A stretch of 13,219 bases of DNA from JAFGTP01 sp964472715 (GTDB taxonomy: Bacteria; Fidelibacterota; UBA2242; JAFGTP01). The stretch spans positions 1 to 13,219 of the forward strand of contig CAYYMT010000098.1 of the NCBI GenBank assembly GCA_964472715.1, given 5' to 3'. Of this stretch, positions 1-6,422 are shown one piece after another; position 1 is the first letter of the stretch; each line of letters opens with the position of its first letter. A program made the translations under genes and the position numbers. The notes below the pieces were generated by a model. It had not been told where the DNA came from. It ran no database searches and saw nothing but the letters and a program-made list of their open reading frames with translations.

Positions 1-2
1 AT

Positions 3-83
3 ATGACCTCCAAACGGATCATTCGACCGGCTTATAAGAATGTCAATGAGCGCAGGGAATATAAAGGTATGGCTAAGCGATAA
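3..83 (+). CDS. possible C-terminal tail of a gene entering from the left edge
   Basis: This frame is open from the window edge to a TAA at 81-83 and encodes 26 residues ending REYKGMAKR, rich in basic residues. An ATG at 3-5 is in frame but has no visible ribosome binding site because the edge cuts the sequence. The other two plus-strand frames stop within about 40 bases. One minus-strand frame is also open here, so openness alone is weak evidence. No family is recognised. Confidence 0.2.
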   Translation: MTSKRIIRPAYKNVNERREYKGMAKR

Positions 84-303
84 ATCAACATGGTTGATTC
101 ACTCCAAAAATGGGCATAAAAAAGACAGAATCGGGACTAAATTTCCACCATTTCACTGGTTCCCAAATACAATTTGGGAACCAATTTTCAAGGAAAACTC
201 AGAATAGCACCATGTTTCAACATGGTGAATGAACAACACACAACAACCGCACCAGTCCGCTTCAGCGGACTTCCCAAGCTCATACTATTACTGGTACACT
301 CGT
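84..303. repeat. intergenic array of short perfect hairpins
   Basis: No gene is seen. The stretch contains several unrelated-looking but perfect inverted repeats. AATCAAC/GTTGATT lies at 83-99 with loop ATG. TGGTTCCCAAAT/ATTTGGGAACCA lies at 157-183 with loop ACA. CACCATGTT/AACATGGTG lies at 208-227. AGTCCGC/GCGGACT lies at 254-271 with loop TTCA. The 157-183 hairpin shares the core TTCCCAAAT-nnn-ATTTGGGAA with one at 11545-11569, so these belong to a dispersed family rather than being independent terminators. None is followed by a proper T-run. Confidence 0.6.
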
Positions 304-431
304 GAGGCTGTCCCAAAAGGCTCATTTTAACAAAATGTAGAGGACAATTTCCCGATCATTCGGGATCCTCTTCGGTGAAAGATGAAATAACGCCGGATTT
401 TAATAATTATTGTACCTTTTGGGACAACCTC
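304..431. mobile_element. MITE-like element, 128 bp, with 17-bp terminal inverted repeats
   Basis: The left end GAGGCTGTCCCAAAAGG (304-320) matches the reverse complement of the right end CCTTTTGGGACAACCTC (415-431) at 16 of 17 positions, with weaker pairing continuing outward. The interior has no ORF but holds smaller hairpins: CATTTT/AAAATG at 323-337 and TCCCGA/TCGGGA at 350-365. Ends of the form GAGGCTGTCCCAAAAG resemble those of common transposase-bearing insertion sequences, so this could be a non-autonomous derivative moved by an element elsewhere in the genome. No clear target-site duplication was found. Confidence 0.55.
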
Positions 432-635
432 ATGCAGAGGTCCGGAGCTTCGGAACCAGTTCCCAGAGATATCGCCGCCATAACCTTCCAAAGGTTAAAC
501 AGGCGAAATGAAAATCAAAGCATCCAATAATTCAAACTCAATTCTGTTAAAAATAAAAAAATCTCGCCAAACTATTAAAGCCTCCCAAAATGCCTGTGCC
601 AAGAATCGGTGCAATTTCTGAAAGGCTTATAAAGA
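432..635. other. intergenic stretch with minor hairpins, no gene seen
   Basis: Contains a perfect TAACCTT/AAGGTTA hairpin at 481-497 (loop CCA), enclosed by a shorter TCGCC/GGCGA pair, and an imperfect TCCGGAGCTTCGGA palindrome near 440. It lies downstream of the minus-strand gene ending at 636. I see no hairpin followed by a T-run on the minus strand that would be a convincing terminator for it. Confidence 0.4.
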
Positions 636-2468
636 TTATTTTGCAAAAATCATTTTTTTAGTAAAAACTTCATCCCCACACCTTAATTGATAGATGTAAA
701 CACCAGAAGAAACTTTTGCTCCATTTGCATCAGTTGCGTTCCAATTTATAGTATGGTAACCGGCATTCATTGAGTTATTTACAAGAGTTTTTATTTTCTG
801 ACCTGCGATTGAATATACATCTATTTTTACTTTTTGCTGATGTGGTAATCCAAATTTTATTTGAGTTGTAGGATTGAATGGATTAGGTGAATTCGAAAAC
901 AGAATTAATTCATTTGGAATTTGAACTAATGATTTTTCTGACATATTCCTATTCATATCTTTCAAAAAAATCCCTTCTGAATACACATCTTCATCTGTAT
1001 CTCCCTTAGAATCTGTGACTTGACATTTTAATGACCAGTTATAACTTGGTGAATATGTTACAGTTGTTTGATCATCCCACGAAGAATTATGAATCCATAC
1101 TCCAACATTTGGTGCCCGTATTAGTCCATTATTTCTATACCACCATCTGTAATCTTTATAATTTCCTGAACCACCAGTAACATCTGCTCTATATTGATTG
1201 TTTCCAATACTTGAGATACTAATGGATAATGGTTGAGGTGGATGAGACATAAAATTTCCACAAGTTTTTATTGTATTATTTTTTCTCTCTAGTGCTGGTA
1301 TTGAATTATCACCAGCTGCTTTAGGACCAATTGCAGGCCAATTATGCCCATTCAAAAAAACAGGATTTGATGTATAATAATAAGAAATCTCAGAACTTAA
1401 ATCTTCATAAAAAGGATTTCCCCTGTTTACATGATATAAAGAATGGGGATAAGTTTGCCCAAGGTCATCTTTTACACAATGATCATATATATAAGAAGAA
1501 TTTAAAGTTTCAACTCCTCCCCAAATATCATTTGATATGAAATTACTATAATTTGCTTTATTGACAAGAATATTTCGAGTTATAGATAAATCATTATCAG
1601 GTGGAGTACCAACTGTCCAATTTCTTAAAAATGTATTATACGGCCCATTTAATCCATGTGTTCCATCTAAATATATTTTGTTTACAATGTTACCTTCAAA
1701 TAAATTTCCATACGGATAACGACCATGACATCTAATATCTCCAGGATCAGTAAAAGGTTGATAATACCAATCCCATTCACTATCAAAAGAATAATTATAT
1801 CCGAAAACATTACTATTTGCACCTGTACTTACAAGCATAGCATGTCTGGTTTTCTTAAATATATTATTTTCGATCAAACAATTGGTAGAATTTGCTCCAA
1901 TTACAACACCATATCCTGTGCCTTCATCACTGTCATAATTTGTTGCATGATGGAGGTAACAACCAAATATATAAATATGAGAAGAGTGAGCTATGTGTAT
2001 ATGGTATCCTGTACAATTATTACTCTCAACACCCTTAACCCAACAATTTATACTTTTATGAAAAGAAAATGTTTTACCATCTCCTTCTAATGAATTAATA
2101 CGCCTAATTTTAAAATTTTCAAATCCAACATTTATTACAGGATTCAACTTTCTTACCCACATATTGTTATTAGCACTATAATCTTTTGAACAATAATCTT
2201 TAATCGTAAAATCATCTAAATTATAATTTATTACTTTTGAAACCTGCCCAATATAACTACTACTATTTCCATAATCATCATCGAATCCAGGTTCAGAAAA
2301 TAAAACCCAATCCCCTTGATTAAAACCATGATTTTGTGCATAGATTCGATTATCGCCTTTGTCAATATTTGAAACAATGTTTTTCGATGCACCTGTATAT
2401 GAACCAACAATACTTATACAATTTAGATTTTCATCTATATTATCAAATACAAAACGTGTATTATTCAA
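636..2468 (-). CDS. secreted beta-helix protein, main part, with C-terminal T9SS-type sorting domain (frameshifted from its N-terminus)
   Basis: This is the larger part of a secreted protein whose first 85 or so residues lie in another frame (2465-2758). The TTG at 2466-2468 is only the first start-like codon. The frame is open back to a TAA at 2505-2507, and the residues before the TTG read NEGLVFQGAGL, typical of pectate-lyase-like beta-helix proteins. Residues about 100-330 (numbered from the TTG) are rich in Asn/Gly/aromatic turns such as NCLIENNIFKKT and GNLFEGNIVNKIYLDGTHG, as expected of a right-handed parallel beta-helix. Residues about 411-497 look like an Ig/PKD-like module. From residue 529 the NPFNPTTQIKF, VYSIAGQKI, SGVYIYQL and KKMIFAK motifs mark a type IX secretion C-terminal sorting (FlgD-like) domain. 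A polysaccharide-binding or lyase role is plausible but no catalytic site is identified. The gene is strongly AT-rich compared with the ilv operon. Confidence 0.75.
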   Translation of the reverse strand: MNNTRFVFDNIDENLNCISIVGSYTGASKNIVSNIDKGDNRIYAQNHGFNQGDWVLFSEPGFDDDYGNSSSYIGQVSKVINYNLDDFTIKDYCSKDYSANNNMWVRKLNPVINVGFENFKIRRINSLEGDGKTFSFHKSINCWVKGVESNNCTGYHIHIAHSSHIYIFGCYLHHATNYDSDEGTGYGVVIGANSTNCLIENNIFKKTRHAMLVSTGANSNVFGYNYSFDSEWDWYYQPFTDPGDIRCHGRYPYGNLFEGNIVNKIYLDGTHGLNGPYNTFLRNWTVGTPPDNDLSITRNILVNKANYSNFISNDIWGGVETLNSSYIYDHCVKDDLGQTYPHSLYHVNRGNPFYEDLSSEISYYYTSNPVFLNGHNWPAIGPKAAGDNSIPALERKNNTIKTCGNFMSHPPQPLSISISSIGNNQYRADVTGGSGNYKDYRWWYRNNGLIRAPNVGVWIHNSSWDDQTTVTYSPSYNWSLKCQVTDSKGDTDEDVYSEGIFLKDMNRNMSEKSLVQIPNELILFSNSPNPFNPTTQIKFGLPHQQKVKIDVYSIAGQKIKTLVNNSMNAGYHTINWNATDANGAKVSSGVYIYQLRCGDEVFTKKMIFAK

Positions 2469-2758
2469 TCCTGCACCTTGAAAAACAAGACCTTCATTAT
2501 TGGTTTAGTAAAAGTATAAATATCTGCTGGGAAATAGATTATTGTATAACCAGACATATCTTTTGCATCACTCAGAGCTGAATCGATTTTATCATTATCA
2601 CTACCCGTATAATCATTTATATTAATTATATTTTCTGCAACTGGAGGTAGATCAGAATATAATCCTACATTACTCCAATCAACGACTCTTGTTATTGGTA
2701 TAAAATTTGATAATAACGAATTAAAAATACATAAAACAATTAATAAAATTTTTCTCAT
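2465..2758 (-). CDS. N-terminal fragment of the secreted beta-helix protein (signal peptide and start of lyase-like domain)
   Basis: The 97-codon frame starts at ATG 2756-2758, preceded by a GGAAAGGA-type ribosome binding site, 17 nt after the stop of the gene at 2776. Residues 1-18 (MRKILLIVLCIFNSLLSN) form a Sec signal peptide. Residues about 45-85 (DNDKIDSALSDAKDMSGYTIIYFPADIYTF) match the usual opening of pectate-lyase-superfamily beta-helices, where a DxxxIxxALxxA helix precedes the strand YFPAGxY. The last dozen residues (from about ATG 2496-2498 to the TGA at 2465-2467) are out of frame with the family. Shifting frame there gives NEGLVFQGAGL and joins the larger ORF. One added base makes a single ORF of about 707 residues. 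It is either an assembly error or a real inactivating deletion. Confidence 0.7.
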   Translation of the reverse strand: MRKILLIVLCIFNSLLSNFIPITRVVDWSNVGLYSDLPPVAENIININDYTGSDNDKIDSALSDAKDMSGYTIIYFPADIYTFTKPIMKVLFFKVQD

Positions 2759-2775
2759 TTTTATTTTCCTTTCCT

Positions 2776-3483
2776 TTAAAAATTCTTCCCAAATACAACA
2801 CTAAATGAATGAAATTTTTCCTCAAACACAATATTTTCGAACACTACATCTTCAATATATTTAATATCATGTAAGCTTTTAGTATGATAAATATTAATCA
2901 TAAAATCATTATAACTAACACCTGTTCCTATCATATATTTAAATCCACAATTAGCAATCTTATATGCAATTTCAACAGGGTGTGAATGTGTACCATAATT
3001 ATAGTCGGTCTCCACCTGTTGCTCAATGCTATATTCCATTTTTTTTAATAATTTAGATTCTGAATTATTGTATAAAAATATTTCTAATCCAACACCAACT
3101 AAAAAATATACATCAAAATTCCGGTTTCTTATGATTGATCTTTCAGCAATCACATCAATATCAGAAAATAAATGATAATTATCCATATCATAATAATAAA
3201 TTATATTTTCACCTGATAGATGATCAGATTTTACTGAAACATTTTTCAATTCATATTGCTTTCTATTTAAATTTAATCCATACTTTACCCTCCATCTATC
3301 ATTAAAAAACATTCTTCGATAAATTCCAATAATAAATCCGTGTTTACCTTTATTTTTTGTTGTATACAACTCTGTATAGTTCCCTCCAATAAAAACTTCC
3401 CATTTTTTTTGTTCTTTTTCTTGAGCAAAACTTTGATTTATTAAAATAAATAGTAAATAAATCAACAATACTTTACGCTTCAT
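2776..3483 (-). CDS. exported protein, probably outer-membrane beta-barrel, function unknown
   Basis: The 235-residue protein starts at ATG 3481-3483. I chose this start because it has an AAGGAG ribosome binding site about 6 nt upstream and begins a clear signal peptide (MKRKVLLIYLLFILINQSFAQ, cleavage after the AQ region). An upstream TTG at 3525 would put charged residues ahead of the signal. The mature part has alternating-residue amphipathic strands (KWEVFIGGNY, HGFIIGIYRRMFF, RWRVKYGLNLN, DVYFLVGVGLEIFLY, FKYMIGTGVSY) and ends with SFSVVFGKNF. A final aromatic residue is typical of outer-membrane barrels of the FCB group. It is probably transcribed with the beta-helix gene 17 nt downstream, so a surface role for both is inferred. 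It is strongly AT-rich. Confidence 0.65.
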   Translation of the reverse strand: MKRKVLLIYLLFILINQSFAQEKEQKKWEVFIGGNYTELYTTKNKGKHGFIIGIYRRMFFNDRWRVKYGLNLNRKQYELKNVSVKSDHLSGENIIYYYDMDNYHLFSDIDVIAERSIIRNRNFDVYFLVGVGLEIFLYNNSESKLLKKMEYSIEQQVETDYNYGTHSHPVEIAYKIANCGFKYMIGTGVSYNDFMINIYHTKSLHDIKYIEDVVFENIVFEEKFHSFSVVFGKNF

Positions 3484-3555
3484 TTGTTCTCCTTTTGATT
3501 TTAATTTTTTATAAAATTTCACCAAATAATATTATTACATATTTTTTCATCTCCT

Positions 3556-3807
3556 CTATTTTTTATACTTTAGACAACGCATGAGCGACACAGACTCCGA
3601 AGCATACTCCAGCGGAACCAATCTTAAAATGACTGTGTCCGAAGCCACCAAATTTTCCAAATTAACCCCGCTGTCTGTGTTCGTCTCCAGCCGAATGTTC
3701 AAGAAAGCCTCTTCGAGGTAGTCCCGTCTGATTTCAAGTATTTGATTGACACAAAAGCCTTTCCAAGTTATTCCATGGTATTTCTTTTGCTTCCGGGTTG
3801 CAACTTG
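3556..3807 (-). pseudogene. 83-codon open frame without a start, possible gene remnant
   Basis: Between a TGA at 3808-3810 and a TAG at 3556-3558 the minus strand is open for 83 codons and reads protein-like (for example ILEIRRDYLEEAFLNIRLETNTDSG). It has no early start codon, no ribosome binding site and no family I recognise. Its composition is closer to the ilv operon than to the AT-rich gene that follows it. The plus strand over part of the same DNA is also open (ATG 3580 to TAG about 3720, 46 codons), so this may be chance. Confidence 0.15.
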
Positions 3808-3810
3808 TCA

Positions 3811-4055
3811 CCGATTACCGGAAACTGATCACTGCCTCCCTGGTGTCTTGTCTTGCATAGTCTGTAGAACAAAGAGGGAAATCCGAAGGATGAAGACGGG
3901 ATTACAGATTACCGATTTCAAAGAACACGGCTCCGCCACGTCATCTACAGTTTTTTTCGGAACATAGCCTTACAAAAGAATGGCAGATTTTAATGATTAA
4001 ACAAAATTATAGGGTCTTCTGAATTAACTGTACCGAAAGAAAGTTATCCTTTTAC
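3811..4055. other. intergenic, no gene; fragments of a dispersed ATTACCGAT-type repeat
   Basis: No credible coding sequence is seen on either strand. The strings CACCGATTACCGG near 3808 and GGGATTACAGATTACCG near 3899 resemble the repeat-filled spacer between ilvN and ilvC (GGGATACAGATTACCG near 8715). They are probably degenerate members of the same dispersed repeat. Confidence 0.3.
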
Positions 4056-4282
4056 ATGAATAATTCAAAGTTTTTACTGGTACACAAATTGAATTTGAGA
4101 ACGCCTCAACATCTCATATCGTCCTCTTTCATGATTGTTTTAAGCAGAAATATCCGGAATATCATAAAAAATTGATTAATAAATACGACAGAATTTCCGA
4201 CGAGAGAACGATAAAAATAATAAAAAATATTAAAAAAACATTTGATATTATAAATTTTCGTAATAGATTTTCTCAAATTTGA
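4056..4282 (+). pseudogene. possible remnant of a small protein gene (N-terminus DUF2007-like)
   Basis: From 4064 to the TGA at 4280-4282 a plus frame is open for 72 codons, starting FKVFTGTQIEFENAS and ending in a basic, Ile-rich tail (TIKIIKNIKKTFDIINF). An ATG at 4056 lies in another frame, and one base added just after it would give a start running into KVFTGTQIE. That opening resembles small DUF2007-type proteins (K-V-Y-T-G-x-x-I-E-x-x). The rest does not match clearly, so the assignment is tentative. It ends about 40 nt before the ilv leader region. Confidence 0.2.
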
Positions 4283-4284
4283 GA
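4271..4284. promoter_or_regulatory. 14-bp perfect palindrome upstream of the ilv leaders
   Basis: TCTCAAATTTGAGA is a perfect inverted repeat about 40 nt before the first leader ATG, where a promoter for the operon would be expected. It could be an operator, but it is AT-rich and overlaps the end of the gene remnant, so chance is possible. No convincing -35/-10 pair with normal spacing was found around it. Confidence 0.2.
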
Positions 4285-4322
4285 TTAATTAACATCAGGA
4301 AAAGTAATTTAGAAATCAAACA

Positions 4323-4403
4323 ATGATTTTATCAAAACTTAACATACTAAACATTATTGTGATTATTAGCATTATTCTACTAAAAAGTGGAGAGGCCTTT
4401 TAA
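4323..4403 (+). CDS. ilv leader peptide, copy 1 (26 residues, attenuator)
   Basis: The ORF ATG 4323 to TAA 4401-4403 encodes 26 residues, of which 8 are Ile, 5 Leu and 1 Val. Residues 8-20 read ILNIIVIISIILL, so 11 of 13 codons in this block are for branched-chain amino acids. This is the signature of a transcription-attenuation leader like those of proteobacterial ilv operons: ribosomes stall here when charged Ile, Leu or Val tRNA is short. No good Shine-Dalgarno sequence is visible; the nearest AGGA is about 25 nt upstream. The last codons and the stop overlap the antiterminator strand AGAGGCCTTTT (4391-4401). A second leader of the same length follows 173 nt downstream. Confidence 0.85.
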   Translation: MILSKLNILNIIVIISIILLKSGEAF

Positions 4404-4427
4404 AAAGTCTAAGTAAAAGATAAATTT

Positions 4428-4461
4428 AAAAAGCCTCTTCAAATCCGAAGGGGCTTTTTTT
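4428..4461 (+). terminator. attenuator terminator 1
   Basis: AAAAAGCCTCTTC (4428-4440) pairs with GAAGGGGCTTTTT along 13 bp (one T-G pair) around the loop AAATCC (4441-4446), followed by a run of seven T (4455-4461). It lies 24 nt after the stop of leader 1. This is an intrinsic terminator in the standard attenuator position. Confidence 0.88.
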
Positions 4462-4495
4462 ATAGATACTGAAAACGATCAATTGAAAACCGAAG

Positions 4496-4576
4496 ATGAT
4501 AACAACCAATAACAACATATTAAACATTATTATCGTACTAGTGATTATTCTACTCTCAAGGGAAGAGGCCGTTTAA
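4496..4576 (+). CDS. ilv leader peptide, copy 2 (26 residues, attenuator)
   Basis: The ORF ATG 4496 to TAA 4574-4576 encodes 26 residues, of which 7 are Ile, 4 Leu and 3 Val. Residues 8-20 read ILNIIIVLVIILL, so 12 of 13 codons in the block are branched-chain. It aligns with leader 1 without gaps: NILNII at 7-12, IILL at 17-20 and EA at 24-25 are shared. The first six codons and the serine position differ. It has more Val codons than copy 1, so it may respond more to valine. The ribosome binding site is weak (CGAAG next to the ATG). The end of the ORF carries the antiterminator strand GAAGAGGC (4562-4569). Confidence 0.87.
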   Translation: MITTNNNILNIIIVLVIILLSREEAV

Positions 4577-4598
4577 GTACATTAAAAAAATCAAACTT

Positions 4599-4632
4599 AA
4601 AAGCCTCTTCAAAACCGAAGAGGCTTTTTTTT
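4599..4632 (+). terminator. attenuator terminator 2
   Basis: AAAAGCCTCTTC (4599-4610) pairs perfectly with GAAGAGGCTTTT (4617-4628) around the loop AAAACC, followed by eight T (4625-4632). It is the counterpart of terminator 1 and ends 21 nt before the ilvD ATG, so it directly gates the operon. Confidence 0.9.
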
Positions 4633-4653
4633 ACCGGAAGGAATTATTTGAAG

Positions 4654-6315
4654 ATGAACAGTGATAAGATCAAAAAAGGATTGGAAAGAGCGCCTCACCG
4701 GGCTTTATTAAAGGCCACTGGTGTGACAGACGAAGACATGGGAAAACCCTTCATTGGTATAGCGAATTCATATAATGACGTTGTTCCCGGGCATGTGAAA
4801 CTGAATTCTGTGGCTGAAGTGGTTAAACAAGCCATCATTGATGCCGGCGGTGTCCCTTTTGTTTTCAATACCATTGGTGTTTGTGACGGAATCGCAATGG
4901 GTCACAATGGCATGCGCTATTCACTTTCTTCCCGCGAAGTTATTGCCGATTCTGTGGAAACCATGGTGACAGCCCACGCTTTTGACGGACTGGTTTGTAT
5001 CCCCAACTGTGACAAGATCATTCCGGGGATGATGATGGGCGCCATGCGGGTGAATGTGCCCACCATATTCGTCAGCGGCGGCCCCATGAAAGCCGGCAAA
5101 ACAAAATCCGGAAAAACCGTTGATCTGATCTCAGTTTTCGAAGGTGTTGGCGCTTTTAAGGAAAACAAGATCAGCGAAGAAGAATTAAAAGACATCGAGA
5201 ATAATGCCTGTCCCACCTGGGGCTCCTGCTCGGGAATGTTCACAGCCAACTCCATGAATTGTCTGTGCGAAGCTCTTGGCCTGGCATTACCCGGCAATGG
5301 TTCCATCCTGGCAGTTGATCCGAAGCGTCAACAATTGTTTGAAACTGCCGGAAGACAGATTGTGGAAAATGTCGAAAAGGACATCAAACCCTCGGATATC
5401 TTAACTGAACAATCCATTGACAACGCGATCATGCTGGACATGGCCATGGGGGGTTCCACGAATACAGTGCTGCATACTCTGGCAGTGGCCAATGAAGCCG
5501 GCGTGGATTATTCCCTGGACAGAATGGATGATATTTCCAAAACAACCCGGAATATCTGCAAAGTCTCGCCCAGCAGTGATTATCACATGGAAGATGTGGA
5601 CCGGGCCGGCGGCATCAGCGCCATTTTGAGAGAAATCGACAAAGCCGGATTGCTGAATAAAGAGTCTTTGACAGTCACGGGAAAAACAATATCTGAAAAT
5701 ATAAAAGACGCTGAAATCAAAGATGCTGATGTGATTCGCAAATGGAAAAATGCCTACAGCGAATCCGGCGGACTGGCGGTGCTGAAAGGCAACCTGGCAC
5801 CAGGTGGGTCTGTGGTGAAATTTGCCGGCGTCTCCCTGGAAATGCGTGTTTTTGAAGGCAAAGCTGTGATTTTTGAGAGCCAGGAAGAAGCCTGCGAAGG
5901 CATCTTATCTGACAAAGTGAAAGCCGGCGACGTGGTGATTATCCGCTACGAAGGCCCAAAAGGCGGCCCGGGCATGCAGGAAATGCTGTCCCCCACTTCC
6001 TACATAATGGGAAGAGGGCTGGGCGAAAGCGTAGCCCTGATCACAGACGGACGATTTTCCGGCGGCACACGGGGCGCCTGTATCGGTCATGTTGCTCCCG
6101 AAGCGGCAGACGGAGGGCCAATCGGATTGTTGGAAGATGGCGACATCATCTCCATCAACATTCCGGCCGGCAAAGTGGCTGTGAACCTCTCAGATGAAGA
6201 ATTAGCCGAACGAAGAAAAAACTGGAAGCCGAAAGCGCCAAGAATCACAAAAGGTGTTTTGGGAAGATATGCGAAATTAGCCGGTTCTGCCAGCAAAGGC
6301 GCGGTGTTAAATTAA
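4654..6315 (+). CDS. ilvD: dihydroxy-acid dehydratase
   Basis: A 553-residue dehydratase that converts 2,3-dihydroxy-isovalerate and 2,3-dihydroxy-3-methylvalerate to the 2-oxo acids for Val/Leu and Ile. The ATG at 4654 gives MNSDKIKKGLERAPHRALLKATG, which matches the normal family N-terminus and follows GGAAGGA by 11 nt. An in-frame TTG at 4648 is closer to that site but adds only two residues. Visible motifs are CIPNCDKIIPGMMMGA (Cys115, Cys119), CPTWGSCSGMFTANSMN (Cys186, Cys192) and GRFSGGTRGACIGH near the C-terminus. These are the iron-sulfur cluster and substrate regions of IlvD/Edd proteins. At 44-47 it reads VPGH like the oxygen-sensitive E. coli type, not the PCN reported for [2Fe-2S] enzymes; this cluster assignment is an inference. 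It is the first structural gene after the attenuators, and its stop is 7 nt before the assembly gap. Confidence 0.96.
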   Translation: MNSDKIKKGLERAPHRALLKATGVTDEDMGKPFIGIANSYNDVVPGHVKLNSVAEVVKQAIIDAGGVPFVFNTIGVCDGIAMGHNGMRYSLSSREVIADSVETMVTAHAFDGLVCIPNCDKIIPGMMMGAMRVNVPTIFVSGGPMKAGKTKSGKTVDLISVFEGVGAFKENKISEEELKDIENNACPTWGSCSGMFTANSMNCLCEALGLALPGNGSILAVDPKRQQLFETAGRQIVENVEKDIKPSDILTEQSIDNAIMLDMAMGGSTNTVLHTLAVANEAGVDYSLDRMDDISKTTRNICKVSPSSDYHMEDVDRAGGISAILREIDKAGLLNKESLTVTGKTISENIKDAEIKDADVIRKWKNAYSESGGLAVLKGNLAPGGSVVKFAGVSLEMRVFEGKAVIFESQEEACEGILSDKVKAGDVVIIRYEGPKGGPGMQEMLSPTSYIMGRGLGESVALITDGRFSGGTRGACIGHVAPEAADGGPIGLLEDGDIISINIPAGKVAVNLSDEELAERRKNWKPKAPRITKGVLGRYAKLAGSASKGAVLN

Positions 6316-6322
6316 CAACTGG

Positions 6323-6422
6323 NNNNNNNNNNNNNNNNNNNNNNNNNNNNNNNNNNNNNNNNNNNNNNNNNNNNNNNNNNNNNNNNNNNNNNNNNNNNNN
6401 NNNNNNNNNNNNNNNNNNNNNN
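6323..6422. other. assembly gap (100 N)
   Basis: Exactly 100 N separate the ilvD stop region from the ilvB ribosome binding site. A round 100 is a common placeholder for a gap of unknown length, so the true ilvD-ilvB spacing, and whether a promoter or small gene lies here, cannot be known from this sequence. Confidence 0.98.

Larger units (their letters stand above)
4323..4632 (+). promoter_or_regulatory. tandem leader-peptide attenuators controlling the ilv operon
   Basis: Two complete attenuators lie in series with a period of about 172 nt, each being leader ORF, antiterminator strand, then terminator. In copy 1, AGAGGC (4391-4396) plus TTTT (4398-4401) can pair with AAAAGCCTCT (4429-4438), bulging one C, which takes away the left arm of terminator 1. 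In copy 2, GAAGAGGC (4562-4569) pairs perfectly with GCCTCTTC (4603-4610). Inferred mechanism: a ribosome that reaches the leader stop covers the antiterminator strand and lets the terminator form, while a ribosome stalled on upstream Ile/Val/Leu codons leaves it free and transcription continues. Both copies must be passed to reach ilvD. Confidence 0.8.

Noticed and set aside
289..300. 12-base match TTACTGGTACAC also near 4075
   Set aside because: A single short match without other shared flanking sequence; it may be chance and does not define an element.
84..635. CRISPR array
   Set aside because: The hairpins are not identical direct repeats and have no regular spacing or spacers of constant length, and no cas genes are nearby.
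2465..2507. Programmed ribosomal frameshift in the beta-helix gene
   Set aside because: There is no slippery heptamer with a following stem or pseudoknot, and a secreted structural protein has no obvious reason for it; a deletion or assembly error is simpler.
3484..3525. N-terminal extension of the beta-barrel protein from a TTG at 3525
   Set aside because: The ATG at 3483 has a good AAGGAG site and starts directly with a signal peptide; the extension adds 14 charged residues in front of it.
3509..3550. Mini-ORF of 13 codons (MKKYVIILFGEIL) on the minus strand upstream of the beta-barrel gene
   Set aside because: The AGGAG touches the ATG with no spacing, the product is too short to judge, and no hairpins suggest a leader function.
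3746..3967. 73-codon plus-strand ORF with TTG start
   Set aside because: No ribosome binding site, rare start, low-complexity aromatic/Cys-rich product without family resemblance, and it overlaps dispersed repeat fragments.
4323..4653. T-box or other riboswitch upstream of ilvD
   Set aside because: No T-box-like sequence or specifier-loop architecture was seen; the duplicated Ile/Leu/Val-rich ORFs with paired terminators explain the region better.
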